Source: Acidobacteriota bacterium
GTDB taxonomy: Bacteria; Acidobacteriota; Blastocatellia; Pyrinomonadales; Pyrinomonadaceae
DNA: 64,000 bases
Direction of reading: 5' to 3'
NCBI GenBank assembly: GCA_020199775.1
Contig: JAIVJZ010000040.1
Location: 248,001 to 312,000 of the forward strand
Below the pieces are notes generated by a model. That model searched no databases. It was not told the origin of the DNA and saw only the letters and a program-made list of their open reading frames with translations. Numbering within the stretch: the stretch's first letter is position 1; every line of letters starts with the position of its first letter. Shown in pieces: positions 40,821 through 55,297 of this stretch. The position numbers and the translations under genes were made by a program.

Positions 40821-43800
40821 ATGCGTAACTTTACCCCAAGCCGTACCGCTTTCACGGTGTACGGAGTTCTGTTCTCTCTCCTGCTGGCGGGCAGCGTCAT
40901 GGCACAGAGCGGCCGGTCTACCGTGCGCGGCACGGTGAGAGACCCGCAGGGCAACGTCGTGGCCGGCGCGACCGTCACGCTCGTCAACGAAAGCAAGAAC
41001 TTCTCTCGCACGCAAACCACCAGCGAGGAAGGTACCTACACCTTCACCGCCATCCCCCCGGACACCTACCGCGTCGACGTGGAGTCGGGCGGGTTCAAAA
41101 AGAGTTCCGTCGCGGACGTGCGCGCGCTCGTGGACACGCCGGTGGACGTTGACGTGGCACTGGAAGCGGGTCTCGCCACCGAGACCGTGACCGTCACGGC
41201 GTCAACCGATGCCCCGCTCAACACGGCAGACGCCACGCTCGGCAATGCCTTCGAGTCGCGGCGCATCTCGGAACTGCCCCTGAACGCACGCAACGTCGTC
41301 GGGTTGCTCTCGCTCCAACCCGGCGTGACGCGCGGCGGCTACGTCAACGGCGGCCGCGCCGATCAGGCCAACATCACGCTCGACGGCGTTGACAACAACG
41401 AGCAGCAGCGTGGCCTCGACGTCGTCACCGACGAAGCGTTCGCCTCCGTGCTGCGCTCGACGCCCGACTCCCTCCAAGAGTTCCGCGTCATCACCACCAA
41501 CCCGAACGCCGAACAGGGTCGCTCGTCCGGCGCGCAGGTCTCGCTCGTCACCAAGAGCGGCACGAACGAGTTTCACGGCTCGCTCTACGAGTTTCACCGC
41601 AACACCGTGACGACCGCCAACGACTTCTTCAACAACGCCGCCGGAAGGTACACCGCGGACGATTTCGCCGTGAAGACCGGCTCGGCCAAAGCGGGCGACC
41701 CGCGCGCCCCGCGCCCGCAACTGCTGCGTAACGTCTTCGGCGGCTCCCTCGGCGGCCCGCTCAAGCGCGACCGGGCTTTCTTCTTCTTCAACTACGAGGG
41801 CTTCCGCGAAGCCTCCGAGACTCCGGCCGTGCGCGAGGTGCCGCTGCCGACGCTCGGACAGGGCATCGTCCGCTACCGCACGGCCAACGGTTCGAGCGAC
41901 CCCAACTGCCCGGCGGGCACGCCCGCGGGCGTCAACTGCCTGACCCCGGCCGAGATCAACGGCGCGTACACGGGCATCTACGGCGCGTCGCCCGGCCTCA
42001 ACCCGGCCGCGTTGGCCGTGCTCGCAGACGCCGCGCGCCGCTACCCGGCCAACGACCTCAGCGTCGGCGACGGCCTCAACACGGCGGGCTTCCGCTTCAA
42101 CGCGCGCACGCCTTCGTCGCTCAACACCTTCATCACGAGGATGGACTTCAACGTCACCGACCGCCAGACGCTCTTCCTGCGCGGCAACTACCAGAGCGAC
42201 AACGTGACGAAGAACAACTACTTCGCCACAGACTGCTCGGACGGCGTGCAGTGCTTCCCCGACACCGAACCGCTGCGCATCTGGAATCACCCTTACGGCA
42301 TCGCCGCCGGTCACACGTGGACGGTCAGCCCCAATCTGGTCAACCGCCTCACCTACGGCCTGACGCGCACGGCCTTCAGCGACTTCGGCGACTCGACCCT
42401 GCCCGGCGGCAACGGGAACTTCACTACCTTCCGCTTCATCTATCGCCCGACGGGTTTCCGCAACACGATTTTCCGCACGACGCCCGTTCACAACTTCGTC
42501 GAAGACCTTTCGTGGATCAAGGGCAATCACACTTTGCAGATGGGCGGCAACGTTCGCTTCATCACCAACAACCGCACCTCGTTCGGCAGCGCGTTTGACG
42601 AGGCCGTCATCAACCCCTCCTGGTACGATTTCTCCGGCGGCGTCCTGACCAGAGACTCCTATGGGTCGAACGCCTCGCTCTTCCCCAGCGTCGCGGTGCG
42701 CGCCGATCTGCGCGACGCCCTCGCGGCGGTCATCGGCCGCTTTTCGCAGTACAGCGCGAATCTCACTTACAACCCGTCGGGCGAATTGGCCGGAGCCGGC
42801 ACGCCCACCACCCGCTCCTTCGCCACCGAAGAGTATGAACTCTACTTTCAGGACTCGTGGCGCATGCGCCCGAACCTGACGCTCAGCTACGGCCTGCGCT
42901 GGTCTACCTCCACGCCCGTCTACGAGAAGAACGGCGTGCAGGTCAAGCCCACGCAGAGCCTCGGCGATTACTTCGAACGCCGCCAGCAGGCCGCCTTCAA
43001 CGGGACGCCCTTGAACGAGCCGATCACGGTTGACCTCGCAGGCCCCGAGAACGACCGCGATGGCTACTACAGACAGGACTGGAACAACTTCGCCCCGTCC
43101 GTCGCCGTCGCCTACTCGCCCGACTTCGGAGACAATTTCTTCGGGCGTTTGATCGGCCGCAACGGCCGCTCCGTCATTCGTGGCGGCTTCCGCGTGACGT
43201 ATGACCGCATCGGCAGCCAGATCGCCGCCAACTTCGATCTCAACTCGTCGCTCGGCTTCACTTCGTCGCAGACCATCGGCGCGAACACCTTCAACGTCAG
43301 CGACTCGCTCGCGCCCCTGTTCACGGGCTTCGGCCCGAACGTCCGCGCCTTCCCCATCGCGCCGGGGACGATCACACAGCGGCTCCAGTTCCCGTTGACG
43401 CTGCCCTCCGACGAGTCGCAGCGCATCGAGCAGTCGCTCGACGACACGATCACGACGCCGCATAACTACAGCATCAACGTCTCCTACGGCCGCGAGCTGG
43501 GCAAGGGTCTGTCGTTCGAGACCTCCTACGTCGGGCGCATGGCGCGCAACCTGCTCGCCTCGCGCGACATCATGCACCTCAACAATATCCGCGACCCGCA
43601 ATCGGGGTTGACGTGGTATCAGGCCATCAACCAGTTGATCGATCATCGCTACAGGTTCACGCCCATCGATCAGGTTCAGGCCATACCTTTCTTTGAGAAC
43701 CTCTTCCCCGGCATCAACGAGTTTCTCGTCGGCGACCCGAGCCTGAACAACACGCAGGCGCTCTACTTCCTGCTGGCGCGTCCCGAAGTGGGCGGCGCGG

Positions 43801-44741
43801 ACATCACCGACTACACTTTCCTTCAGTTGTTTCTCGACGACCAGCCGGTGTCGCGCTTCAACAACACCTTCTTCCACCCGCAGTACGCCGCGCTCTCGGC
43901 CTTCTCGACCGTCGCGCGCTCGAACTTCCACTCCGGGCAGTTCTCCCTGCGACACCGCTTCCGCAACGACGCGGCCTTCGACTTCAACTACACGCTCTCG
44001 CACTCTCACGACAACGCGTCGGGTCTCCAGAGCGCGGGCGCATACGGCGCGGGCTTCATCGTGAACGCCCTCGACCCCGACTCGAACTACGCCAACTCCG
44101 ACTTCGACGTGCGCCATGTCATCAACGCCAACTGGGTGCTCTCGATCCCCGTGGGGCGCGGCCGCTGGATCGGCAACGACATGAACCGCTTCGTCAACGC
44201 CATCGTCGGCGGCTGGCAGACGACCGGCATCTTCCGCTGGAACTCCGGCGCGCCCACCGGCGAGCCCTTCCAGGCCGACCGCTGGGCGACGAACTGGAAC
44301 GTGCAATCGAACATGGTGCGCGTCTGCGACGCCCAGTCGTCGCCGACGAGCACGGGTTCGCCCAACCTCTTCAGCAACCCGAACTCGGTCTTCCGCTGCT
44401 TCCGTGAGCCGCGCGCGGGCGAGGTCGGCGACCGCAACATCCTGCGCGGTCAGGGCTACGTCTCGCTCGACATGGGTCTGTCGAAGAATTTCGGGCTGCC
44501 CTGGGAGGGACACAACCTGCAATTCCGCGCCGAGGTCTTCAACCTGACCAACACGCAGCGTTTCGCCAGCAACAGCTTGCAGGGCTTCGGGCTGCCGGTC
44601 GATCCGTTCCTGCCCGATGCTGACTCCGGCCAGCCGCTCACCGCCCCGTCCGACTTCGGCAGGTACACGGCCACGCAAACGCCGCTCAACGAGCCGCGCG
44701 CCGGGCGCGTCATGCAGTTCGCCCTGCGCTACACCTTCTAA
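40821..44741 (+). CDS. Oar-like TonB-dependent outer-membrane receptor
   Basis: A 1306-residue outer-membrane protein. A GGAGG site precedes the ATG. A signal peptide (residues 1-30) is followed by a carboxypeptidase-regulatory-like domain (about 34-115: [38 protein letters not shown]), a plug domain (about 130-270) and a 22-strand-type barrel ending in FALRYTF with terminal Phe. Proteins of this build are very common in Acidobacteriota and import large or polymeric nutrients with TonB energy. No SusD partner is present. Substrate unknown. Codon use is strongly biased to C-ending codons, suggesting high expression. Confidence 0.93.
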   Translation: MRNFTPSRTAFTVYGVLFSLLLAGSVMAQSGRSTVRGTVRDPQGNVVAGATVTLVNESKNFSRTQTTSEEGTYTFTAIPPDTYRVDVESGGFKKSSVADVRALVDTPVDVDVALEAGLATETVTVTASTDAPLNTADATLGNAFESRRISELPLNARNVVGLLSLQPGVTRGGYVNGGRADQANITLDGVDNNEQQRGLDVVTDEAFASVLRSTPDSLQEFRVITTNPNAEQGRSSGAQVSLVTKSGTNEFHGSLYEFHRNTVTTANDFFNNAAGRYTADDFAVKTGSAKAGDPRAPRPQLLRNVFGGSLGGPLKRDRAFFFFNYEGFREASETPAVREVPLPTLGQGIVRYRTANGSSDPNCPAGTPAGVNCLTPAEINGAYTGIYGASPGLNPAALAVLADAARRYPANDLSVGDGLNTAGFRFNARTPSSLNTFITRMDFNVTDRQTLFLRGNYQSDNVTKNNYFATDCSDGVQCFPDTEPLRIWNHPYGIAAGHTWTVSPNLVNRLTYGLTRTAFSDFGDSTLPGGNGNFTTFRFIYRPTGFRNTIFRTTPVHNFVEDLSWIKGNHTLQMGGNVRFITNNRTSFGSAFDEAVINPSWYDFSGGVLTRDSYGSNASLFPSVAVRADLRDALAAVIGRFSQYSANLTYNPSGELAGAGTPTTRSFATEEYELYFQDSWRMRPNLTLSYGLRWSTSTPVYEKNGVQVKPTQSLGDYFERRQQAAFNGTPLNEPITVDLAGPENDRDGYYRQDWNNFAPSVAVAYSPDFGDNFFGRLIGRNGRSVIRGGFRVTYDRIGSQIAANFDLNSSLGFTSSQTIGANTFNVSDSLAPLFTGFGPNVRAFPIAPGTITQRLQFPLTLPSDESQRIEQSLDDTITTPHNYSINVSYGRELGKGLSFETSYVGRMARNLLASRDIMHLNNIRDPQSGLTWYQAINQLIDHRYRFTPIDQVQAIPFFENLFPGINEFLVGDPSLNNTQALYFLLARPEVGGADITDYTFLQLFLDDQPVSRFNNTFFHPQYAALSAFSTVARSNFHSGQFSLRHRFRNDAAFDFNYTLSHSHDNASGLQSAGAYGAGFIVNALDPDSNYANSDFDVRHVINANWVLSIPVGRGRWIGNDMNRFVNAIVGGWQTTGIFRWNSGAPTGEPFQADRWATNWNVQSNMVRVCDAQSSPTSTGSPNLFSNPNSVFRCFREPRAGEVGDRNILRGQGYVSLDMGLSKNFGLPWEGHNLQFRAEVFNLTNTQRFASNSLQGFGLPVDPFLPDADSGQPLTAPSDFGRYTATQTPLNEPRAGRVMQFALRYTF

Positions 44742-44771
44742 CCACGCGCGTCCGAACGACGCGTTTCACCT

Positions 44772-44801
44772 GTGGGCTGGGGCTTCGGCTCCAGCCCACT
44801 T
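44772..44801 (+). terminator. TonB-receptor terminator with UUCG loop
   Basis: A 12-bp stem (44772-44783 with 44788-44799) closed by a TTCG tetraloop, followed by a TTTCTTT tract. Confidence 0.9.
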
Positions 44802-44840
44802 TCTTTGCCCGCCGCCGTCGCCGGGGAGAGTTCGCCCGGC

Positions 44841-44878
44841 CATTTACCATTTACCGTTTACCCTTTACCATTCCTCAC
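44841..44878. repeat. Solo heptamer array before the HD gene
   Basis: Units CATTTAC, CATTTAC, CGTTTAC, CCTTTAC, CATTCCT in tandem, ending just before the ATG at 44881. Unlike the other arrays it has no opposite arm and sits in front of a gene, replacing a recognisable ribosome site. Confidence 0.8.
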
Positions 44879-44880
44879 CA

Positions 44881-46203
44881 ATGAGCGAACGCATCTACCG
44901 CGACCCCGTCCATAACATCATCCGCCTGCGCACCGACACGCGCGAAGGGCAACTGCTCGTGCGCCTCATCGACGCGCCGGAGTTTCAACGCCTGCGCCGC
45001 ATCAAGCAACTCGGCCTCGCGCTCTACACCTATCAGGGCGCGGAACACTCGCGCTTCGCACATAGCTTGGGCGTGCTCCACCTCATCACGCGCGTGCTTG
45101 ATCGTCTCGGCGAAAACCACTCAATCGACGAAGAGGATCGCGCGGCGGCGCGCGCGGCCGCGCTCCTGCACGACATCGGGCACGGCTCGTTTTCGCACGT
45201 CATGGAGCACGTCCTCGGCTTCCACCACGAGGAGTGGACGGTGCGCGCCGTGCTCTCGGAGGAAACCGAGATCAATCAGGTGCTCCGCGACTTCTCGCCC
45301 GCGCTCCCGCAGCGCGTCGCCGACATCATCGAAGGCAAATTCCAGCCCGCCTTCCTCGGCCAGCTCGTCTCGTCGCAGTTGGACGTGGATCGCATGGACT
45401 ACCTCTTGCGCGATTCCCTGATGACGGGCGCGAAGTACGGCATTTACGATCTCGAATGGATCATCAACGCGCTCGCCGTGGACGTAGAGAACGACCGCAT
45501 CTACGTCGCGGCGCGCGGCCTCTACGCCGTCGAGGAATATCTACAGGCGCGCTATTACATGTTCCGGCAGGTCTACTTCCACCGCACGCTGCGCTCGGCC
45601 GAAGCCGTCTTGCGCTCCGTCCTCAGGCGCGCGCTCGAACTCGTCGCGGCGGGCGAAGAGGTGTGGTGCGCGCCCGGCACGGCCTTCGAGAAAGTCCTGC
45701 GTCGTGAAACGCTCACGCTTCAAGATCATCTTGAGATGGACGACTCCGACGTGCTCTTTCACCTCAAGCAGTGGCGGCGCGCGAAAGACACGATCCTGCA
45801 CGATCTCAGCCACCGCTTCATCGGCCGCCGCCTCTTCAAAGCGATTGATCTCGACATGCCGCCGGGCGAGCGCGCGCAGTTTCTCAACGCCGCGCGCTCG
45901 TGTGTGGCGCGCGCCGGTTTCGAACCGCGCTTCTACTTCATCGAAGACCACGCGGGCGACGTGCCCTATTACAACTACTACACGGCCGAGGGCGCGGAAC
46001 CCAAAGCGCGCATCTACGTCGAAGACGGATACGCGCGCCCCTCGGTGCGCGAGATCAGCGAAGTGAGCGGCGCGGTGCGCGGCCTGCAACGCTACCAACT
46101 CGACCGCGTCTGCTTCCCGCCCGAAGTGAAAAAAGAAATCTACGCGCTCTACCACGCGGCCTCGCCCGCCGCGCCGCCGCGCGCCGCCGAAGCCGGCGAC
46201 TGA
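44881..46203 (+). CDS. HD-domain dNTP triphosphohydrolase-like protein (SAMHD1/YdhJ type)
   Basis: A 440-residue HD protein. [10 protein letters not shown] at the N-terminus, [51 protein letters not shown] (HD pair) and the later [15 protein letters not shown] (second metal aspartate) are the order seen in SAMHD1-like dNTPases. Such enzymes cut dNTPs to deoxynucleosides and triphosphate, limiting phage replication or balancing pools. Length fits. No ribosome site precedes the ATG; a solo heptamer array does. The longer reading from 44617 would overlap the receptor gene and is rejected. Confidence 0.9.
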   Translation: MSERIYRDPVHNIIRLRTDTREGQLLVRLIDAPEFQRLRRIKQLGLALYTYQGAEHSRFAHSLGVLHLITRVLDRLGENHSIDEEDRAAARAAALLHDIGHGSFSHVMEHVLGFHHEEWTVRAVLSEETEINQVLRDFSPALPQRVADIIEGKFQPAFLGQLVSSQLDVDRMDYLLRDSLMTGAKYGIYDLEWIINALAVDVENDRIYVAARGLYAVEEYLQARYYMFRQVYFHRTLRSAEAVLRSVLRRALELVAAGEEVWCAPGTAFEKVLRRETLTLQDHLEMDDSDVLFHLKQWRRAKDTILHDLSHRFIGRRLFKAIDLDMPPGERAQFLNAARSCVARAGFEPRFYFIEDHAGDVPYYNYYTAEGAEPKARIYVEDGYARPSVREISEVSGAVRGLQRYQLDRVCFPPEVKKEIYALYHAASPAAPPRAAEAGD

Positions 46204-46220
46204 AGGACACACACACGAAC

Positions 46221-49200
46221 GTGTCTCTGTCACGAGTCAGCAAAATTTTTCATCGCTACGCGTTCGCGCTCGGTCTCCTGCTGTGCTGCCTGCCGTCGGC
46301 GGCGCGCGCGGAGCAGTTGCCCGTGCGCGTCTACACCTCGGCCGACGGGCTGGGGCAGAACCGCGTCAAGCGCATCGTGCGCGACTCGCGCGGCTTCCTC
46401 TGGTTCTGCACCGCCGACGGCCTCTCGCGCTTCGACGGCTACCGCTTCACCACCTACGACGCCGCGCAGGGCATCCCCTACCCTTCCATCAACGACCTGC
46501 TCGAAACGCGCAAAGGCGTCTACTGGATCGCCAGCAACGGCGGCGGCGTCTTCCGCTTCAACCTTTCTGAAGGCGCGGCGGCGGCGGAAGCGACGGCAGG
46601 TGGGACGGCGGCGAACGCGAACGACGCGCGGGCGCGCTCGCGTTTCACCGTCTACAAAACCGGCGACACGCCGCGCACGAATCGCCCGAACCGCCTGTTT
46701 GAAGACGCGTCGGGGCGCATCTGGGCGGGCACCGACGACGGGCTGTTCGTGTTGGACGAAGCGGCGGGCGAGGCCGCGTTCCGGCGCGTCGAGATGGGCG
46801 CACGACCCGGCGAGGTGGGCGGGGTGTGGGCGTTCGTCGAAGACGGCGAGCGGAGGCTCTGGATCGCCACCTCGAATGGACTCTGGCGGCGCGAAGCCGA
46901 CGGGCGCATCGCGGCCTTCCCCGTGTCCACGCAGGTCATGGGGGTCGTCTGGGACTTATTCACGGATCGGGCGGGTCGCATTTGGGCGGCGCACGAAAAC
47001 GGCCTGCTCATCTTCAAGCCCTTCCCCGCGTCGGCGCACGCGTCCGCGCCGGCTGAGCAGGCGGAGTTGCGCGTGCGAGCACGCGCGACGACCGTAGGAG
47101 CGACGAGCGCGCACGCGCCGCCGACTCTGCCGCAGGAGACGGGCGAGGCGTACAACTACACGAACGCCGACGGCCTCCCGAACAGCGCGGTGCGCGAGAT
47201 ACACGCGGACGCCGACGGGCGCATCTGGCTCGGCACGGCGCGCGGCCTCAGCCTGTTCGCCCCGCCGCAGGGCTTCTCGAATTACACGACCGCGCATGGC
47301 CTGAGCGACGACAACATCCGTGCGCTCGCCGAAGACCGCGCGGGCAACCTGTGGATCGGCACGGAGACGGGCGGCGCGATCAAACTCGCGCGTCACGGTC
47401 TGGTCACGTACCGCGAAGCCGACGGGCTCGGCGGTCGCTACGTCCTCGACATCTTCGAGTCGCGCGCCGGACAGCTCTGCGTCTTCTCCGCCAACGGCTC
47501 CATCAGTTATTTCGACGGGCAGAGGTTGAAAGCCCTGCGCCCGAACGTGCCTTCGGAAGTCACGCGTCTGACCGGCGTCGTCGAAGACCGCGCGGGCGAT
47601 TGGTGGGTCGGCACTAATCGCGGGCTGTATCGCTTCTCCGGCGTTCGCCACGTCTCGGAACTGGCTCGCTCACGCCCCACCGTCTACACGGCGAAGAACG
47701 GCCTGACGAGCGACACCGTCAGACGCGTCTTCGAAGATTCGCGCGGCGACATCTGGATCGGCATGGACAGCGACGAGGTGCTCGTCCGTTGGGAACGCGC
47801 GGCCGACAAGTTTCACAGCTATTCGGAGGGGTTGCCGCGTCGCAGCGAGGTGTTGTCGTTCGCGGAAGACGGAGCGGGCAACGTCTGGATCGGCTTCCGC
47901 GAAGGCGGCGCGGCGCGCTACCGCAACGGCCGCTTCGACATGTTCGACGACGCGGCCGGGCTCACCGCCGACGAGATTCTGAAAATGTACGCGGACGCGG
48001 CGGGGCGACTCTGGTTCGGCAGCAACTCTTACGGCCTCGTGCGCATTGACGACCCTTCGGCGGAGCGTCCCGTCTTCCGCACCTACACGACCGCCGCAGG
48101 ACTGACCAGCGGCATCATCCGTAGCATCGCCGAAGACGGCCTGCACCGCCTCTACCTCGGCACGTCGCGCAGCGTAGACCGTTTCGATTTGGCGACGGGA
48201 CGCATCAAGCGTTACACCACCGCCGACGGGCTGGCTGCCAACGAGTCGCAGGTCTCCTACTTAGACCGCCAGGGCACTCTCTGGTTCGGCACCTGGAACG
48301 GCATCTCGCGCCTCGTCCCCGAAGCGGAAAGCCCCTCACCACCGCCGCCCGTGATGATCGACGGCTTGCAGATCGCGGGCGTGCGCCGCCCCGTCTCCGA
48401 CCTCGGCGAAACGAGGATCGAAAATTTGCAACTCCGCAGCGATCAGAATCAGGTGCAGATAGACTTTCTCGGCCTCGGCTTCGCGGCGGGCGAGGTCTTG
48501 CGCTACCGTTACAAGTTGGAGGGCGCCGGGGCGGCGGGCGGCGAGTGGGGCGCGCCGAATGATCTGCGCAGCGTCACGTTCGCCAACCTCTCGCCCGGCT
48601 CTTATCGTTTCCTCGTGCGCGCCGTCAACACGGACGGCGTCGAGAGCGCGGAACCGGCGAGCGTCGCCTTCGTCATCCTGCGCCCCCTCTGGCAACGCCC
48701 GTGGTTCTTGACGCTCGTCGCGCTCGCCCTCGGCGGCCTCGTCTTCGCCGTCTACCGCTACCGCATCGCGCGCCTCGTCGAGTTGGAGCGCGTGCGCACG
48801 CGCATCGCCACGGACTTGCACGACGACATCGGATCGAGCCTGTCGCAGATCGCCATCCTCAGCGAAGTCGTCAGCCAGCGCGTGCCGCCGGACAACGCGC
48901 CCGTCATCGAACCGCTCTCGGTCATCGCCGGAACGTCGCGCGAGATGGTCGATTCGATGAGCGACATCGTCTGGGCGATCAACCCGCAGCGCGATCACCT
49001 GCGCGACCTGACCCGCGCGCCTGATCGAGAGTCTCAGAGAGGCGTGCGCGGGGGGGGCGCCGATGTCGCCGGAAATCGCGCGCAAGGTCGTCACGCTCTT
49101 CCGCGACTTCCGCCCGCCGGAACGCGCCGACTACCAACTGACCCCACACGAAACGCGCCTCCTGAAACTCCTCGTCGAAGGCCACAGCTACAAAACGGCC

Positions 49201-49466
49201 GCCGCCGAACTCGGCGTCACCGTCAACACAGTCTCCTTCCACCTGCGCCGCATTTACGAAAAACTACAGGTGCATTCCAAGTCCGAAGCCGTCGCCAAAG
49301 CCCTGCGCGACCACCTGATCAAGTAACCGCTCGCTCCGGTCTTTACTTCGCTCCGTGCCCCTTACGTGTCCTCTGTGCCTCTGTGGTGAAGGTTGTCCGG
49401 CGGCGCTCGCAACCGCAGACACGGAAGGTGCGCGCCCGGCACGGAGAGACGGCTTTCCTGTTCTAA
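46221..49466 (+). CDS. Propeller sensor histidine kinase, truncated without ATPase domain
   Basis: Starts at the GTG at 46221 with a signal peptide (YAFALGLLLCCLPSAARA). About residues 30-700 are two-component-regulator propeller repeats (GLGQNRVKRIVRDSRGFLWF, NLWIGTETGG, DIWIGMDSDE), then a Y_Y_Y domain (SPGSYRFLVRAVNTDG), a helix at about 828-850 and the HisKA_3 helix with His867 (DLHDDIG). The kinase sequence stops at about residue 931 (NPQRDHLRDLT). The remaining 150 residues are an out-of-frame tail overlapping a LuxR-type regulator remnant. It therefore lacks HATPase_c and cannot phosphorylate itself as it stands. Confidence 0.8.
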   Translation: MSLSRVSKIFHRYAFALGLLLCCLPSAARAEQLPVRVYTSADGLGQNRVKRIVRDSRGFLWFCTADGLSRFDGYRFTTYDAAQGIPYPSINDLLETRKGVYWIASNGGGVFRFNLSEGAAAAEATAGGTAANANDARARSRFTVYKTGDTPRTNRPNRLFEDASGRIWAGTDDGLFVLDEAAGEAAFRRVEMGARPGEVGGVWAFVEDGERRLWIATSNGLWRREADGRIAAFPVSTQVMGVVWDLFTDRAGRIWAAHENGLLIFKPFPASAHASAPAEQAELRVRARATTVGATSAHAPPTLPQETGEAYNYTNADGLPNSAVREIHADADGRIWLGTARGLSLFAPPQGFSNYTTAHGLSDDNIRALAEDRAGNLWIGTETGGAIKLARHGLVTYREADGLGGRYVLDIFESRAGQLCVFSANGSISYFDGQRLKALRPNVPSEVTRLTGVVEDRAGDWWVGTNRGLYRFSGVRHVSELARSRPTVYTAKNGLTSDTVRRVFEDSRGDIWIGMDSDEVLVRWERAADKFHSYSEGLPRRSEVLSFAEDGAGNVWIGFREGGAARYRNGRFDMFDDAAGLTADEILKMYADAAGRLWFGSNSYGLVRIDDPSAERPVFRTYTTAAGLTSGIIRSIAEDGLHRLYLGTSRSVDRFDLATGRIKRYTTADGLAANESQVSYLDRQGTLWFGTWNGISRLVPEAESPSPPPPVMIDGLQIAGVRRPVSDLGETRIENLQLRSDQNQVQIDFLGLGFAAGEVLRYRYKLEGAGAAGGEWGAPNDLRSVTFANLSPGSYRFLVRAVNTDGVESAEPASVAFVILRPLWQRPWFLTLVALALGGLVFAVYRYRIARLVELERVRTRIATDLHDDIGSSLSQIAILSEVVSQRVPPDNAPVIEPLSVIAGTSREMVDSMSDIVWAINPQRDHLRDLTRAPDRESQRGVRGGGADVAGNRAQGRHALPRLPPAGTRRLPTDPTRNAPPETPRRRPQLQNGRRRTRRHRQHSLLPPAPHLRKTTGAFQVRSRRQSPARPPDQVTARSGLYFAPCPLRVLCASVVKVVRRRSQPQTRKVRARHGETAFLF
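49012..49326 (+). pseudogene. Remnant of a LuxR/NarL-type response regulator
   Basis: In the frame of 49063 the sequence reads PARLIESLREACAGGAPMSPEIARKVV, the usual end of a NarL receiver and linker, then a complete LuxR-type HTH (YQLTPHETRLLKLLVEGHSYKTAAAELGVTVNTVSFHLRRIYEKLQVHSKSEAVAKALRDHLIK). I break this into its blocks: receiver end 49012-49089, HTH about 49135-49317. The receiver with its phosphoacceptor is absent. An 87-residue HTH protein could still be made from the ATG at 49063, preceded by a GGGGGGG tract. Confidence 0.8.
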
Positions 49467-49617
49467 CGTCTCCCTGAAAAAGTCGCAAACTTACTACATA
49501 CATGCGTGGTGACGGCGGGGCGCGCCGCCTCTATTCTCACTTCACACAAGGGGGACGCGCCGGAGACTTTTTGACACGAGATTGAAAGTTTAATTCGCAA
49601 TCTTTAAGGAGACAGTC
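49327..49617. other. Spacer with solo heptamer array
   Basis: At 49351-49393 lies an array with period 7 (CCGTGCC, CCTTACG, TGTCCTC, TGTGCCT, CTGTGGT), of the kind recurring in this window but single-armed. Downstream, TTGACA at about 49569 may be the -35 of the gene at 49618; no convincing -10 is seen. Confidence 0.5.
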
Positions 49618-49908
49618 ATGCAATTCATTTACGCCACAGGCCAGCCGCGCAACATGGAATTCGCCGTCACGAGCCGCGAAGATCGCGTCCCGTCGGGCGC
49701 GACCATCTACGCCACGCTCTACCGCGGCGGCAAGGCCGTCGAGAATCTTGACGAGCACACTTTCAACGCGATGTCCGACGAAGAGTTTTACACCTTCAGA
49801 TCGATCATTCAGGACGCGCGCCAGCAGGACGAGGCGCAGGGCGCACGCACCGGCGAACTCGCCGCCCGGCCGCTACGCAAAATCTTCCAGTGGTTCGGCC
49901 TCTGCTAA
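49618..49908 (+). CDS. Small hypothetical protein
   Basis: A 96-residue soluble protein with a strong ribosome site (AAGGAGA) before the ATG. The N-terminal half looks beta-rich (QFIYATGQPRNMEFAVTSRED, TIYATLYRGGKAVENL), the C-terminal half helical (EEFYTFRSIIQDARQQDEAQ), with an aromatic end (FQWFGLC). No motif recognised. It is convergent with the next gene and closed by a GC-rich hairpin at 49933-49974. Confidence 0.7.
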   Translation: MQFIYATGQPRNMEFAVTSREDRVPSGATIYATLYRGGKAVENLDEHTFNAMSDEEFYTFRSIIQDARQQDEAQGARTGELAARPLRKIFQWFGLC

Positions 49909-49932
49909 GTCGGCCCGCGCCGGACACGCGCG

Positions 49933-49974
49933 CCCGCGCGCCGACGGTAGCAACAACTCTGTCGGCGTCGCGGG
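49933..49974. terminator. Hairpin between convergent genes
   Basis: CCCGCGCGCCGAC (49933-49945) pairs with GTCGGCGTCGCGGG (49961-49974) with one bulge; 15-nt loop. No T-run on either side. Confidence 0.55.
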
Positions 49975-49991
49975 TGCGGCGTGCGGACAGT

Positions 49992-50867
49992 TTATTTGAT
50001 CGCTTTGATGTTCGCCGGTTTGGCGAAGAGCGTGTCGGGGACGGGCGTGTTGAACTCGACGGAGTCGTAGTTGATGCGGCTCGACTGCACGCCCGCGCGG
50101 TAGTGGTCGATGACGAAGGGCACGGTCAGGCCGTTGATAACTTTATAGCTGGCGAAGCGATCCTCTTCCGCCACCTCTTCGCCTTCCGCGTTCTTCCGCT
50201 TGTAAAGAGTTTTGGCGGGCAAAAAGTCTTTCGCGCCGATCTCGTAGTCCACCGTGAAGCCGTCGGGGTAAGTCACCCGCACGGCTTCGTTGCGTTTGGC
50301 GAGACCGGCCTCGCGCCGCCCGAGATAGGTGAGCCGCGCGCCTTCCTTGCGCCACCAGCCGCGCAACAAATTGTCCGTGCTCGTGCGCATGGCGAGACGG
50401 AAATCCGCCACCTGCTCCGGTTTCATGTCCACGAGCGAGTGCGTCGAACTCTCGAACAGCCAGCCGCGGTCGCCGTCGTTCGTCTGGATGGCGCGCCCGC
50501 GACCGCCGCGAAACTCCGTGCGCTCGCGGTCGGGGAAGACGAGGTAATCGACGAAAGTTTGCGGCGGCAGCGAGAAGCCCTTGTCGAATTGCGAATAGTA
50601 GCCGCGCCCGATGAGCGTCTTGACGCCGAGGTACGCGCTCCCGCCCTGCGCCTCGATTGCGCGCCGGACGATCTCTTCGGCCTTCTCGTCATTCGCCGCC
50701 TGCGCCGTCGCCGCTGCTGCTGCTGCTGCTGCTGTCGCCCCGACCTTCGGCGGCGAGTTGTCCGGCGTCGCCTGCGCGAACGCGGAGACGCTCAGAAGAG
50801 CGCACAGCAAGAATAACGGCAGCGCGCGCCGCGCGAATTTATGACGTGGAGATGCTTTGAAATTCAT
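49992..50867 (-). CDS. Exported LolA/outer-membrane-sorting-like protein
   Basis: A 291-residue exported protein: signal peptide (ALPLFLLCALLSVSAFAQA), an Ala run of about 12 residues encoded by a GCN microsatellite (near 50710-50740), then a mature beta-rich domain. The block DEKAEEIVRRAIEAQGGSAYLGVKTLIGRG and the later GFTVDYEIGAKDFLPAKTLYKRKNAEGEEV pattern are typical of acidobacterial exported proteins with an outer-membrane-lipoprotein-sorting-like fold. Function unknown. The Ala tract probably varies by slippage. Confidence 0.7.
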   Translation of the reverse strand: MNFKASPRHKFARRALPLFLLCALLSVSAFAQATPDNSPPKVGATAAAAAAAATAQAANDEKAEEIVRRAIEAQGGSAYLGVKTLIGRGYYSQFDKGFSLPPQTFVDYLVFPDRERTEFRGGRGRAIQTNDGDRGWLFESSTHSLVDMKPEQVADFRLAMRTSTDNLLRGWWRKEGARLTYLGRREAGLAKRNEAVRVTYPDGFTVDYEIGAKDFLPAKTLYKRKNAEGEEVAEEDRFASYKVINGLTVPFVIDHYRAGVQSSRINYDSVEFNTPVPDTLFAKPANIKAIK

Positions 50868-50929
50868 AGACTTCTCTGCTGACTTTTATGATCGCGTAAT
50901 TCTTAATTTCGAGGGAGACGCAAGTGAAA

Positions 50930-50973
50930 GAGGGTTTCAGCTAATCTATAAATTCTAGAAAGCTGAAACCCTC
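50930..50973 (-). terminator. Hairpin behind the Clp gene
   Basis: A perfect 13-bp stem, GAGGGTTTCAGCT (50930-50942) with AGCTGAAACCCTC (50961-50973). It is placed to end the chaperone transcript. Confidence 0.75.
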
Positions 50974-51026
50974 GTGTTCAAAAACGGGCGTCGGAAATTG
51001 CCTCGCCCGGCTCGTGCCCTCGCGGC

Positions 51027-53306
<2,280 letters not shown>

Positions 53307-53631
53307 TGTATTCCTTCAATCTTGCTGGTCGCGCCTGCGTGCGTCGCGAGTTTGTTGATCGCCGACTTCCGCCCGAATAATTTACGCCTCGACGATCCGT
53401 CCTCAATCCTTCGCGGAGAAAATGAAGGCCGCTTTCTCTCCGTTAGACGGCTAGTTTTAGATGCCACGCGCCCGTGTCCCGTTGCGTTTCGGGACAACCT
53501 GAGCATAGCACATTTGCGGCAGCAATTATCCTGCCAGTCGGCGCGGGCAGGGGGTAAAAGGTAAAAGGCAAAAGTGGAGAAACTGTGTCGTCTCTCCCTT
53601 TTGCCTTTCACCTTTTTACTTTCGCCCGCTT
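53307..53631. other. Spacer upstream of the Clp gene
   Basis: It contains heptamer pair 9 at 53553-53625. In the remaining 240 bp I find neither a CIRCE-type inverted repeat nor a clear promoter on the minus strand. Confidence 0.5.
53553..53625. repeat. Inverted heptamer array (pair 9)
   Basis: Left units GGTAAAA, GGTAAAA, GGCAAAA (53553-53573). Right units TCTCCCT, TTTGCCT, TTCACCT, TTTTACT (53593-53620). It follows the groEL stop by about 7 bp. Confidence 0.85.
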
Positions 53632-55266
<1,635 letters not shown>

Positions 55267-55297
55267 TTAGTTTGTTCTCCTCGGGTAGTAAGTTCTG

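Noticed and set aside
41202-44678. Long open frame (over 1100 codons) antisense to the TonB receptor
   Set aside because: It mirrors the strong codon bias of the receptor on the other strand; no ribosome site, signal or recognisable domain.
45900-46220. N-terminal extension of the sensor kinase into the HD gene
   Set aside because: It would overlap the HD gene by 300 bp in another frame; the GTG at 46221 starts directly at a signal peptide.
53307-53552. CIRCE element upstream of the Clp gene or groEL
   Set aside because: No TTAGCACTC/GAGTGCTAA pair is present on either strand of the spacers in the island.
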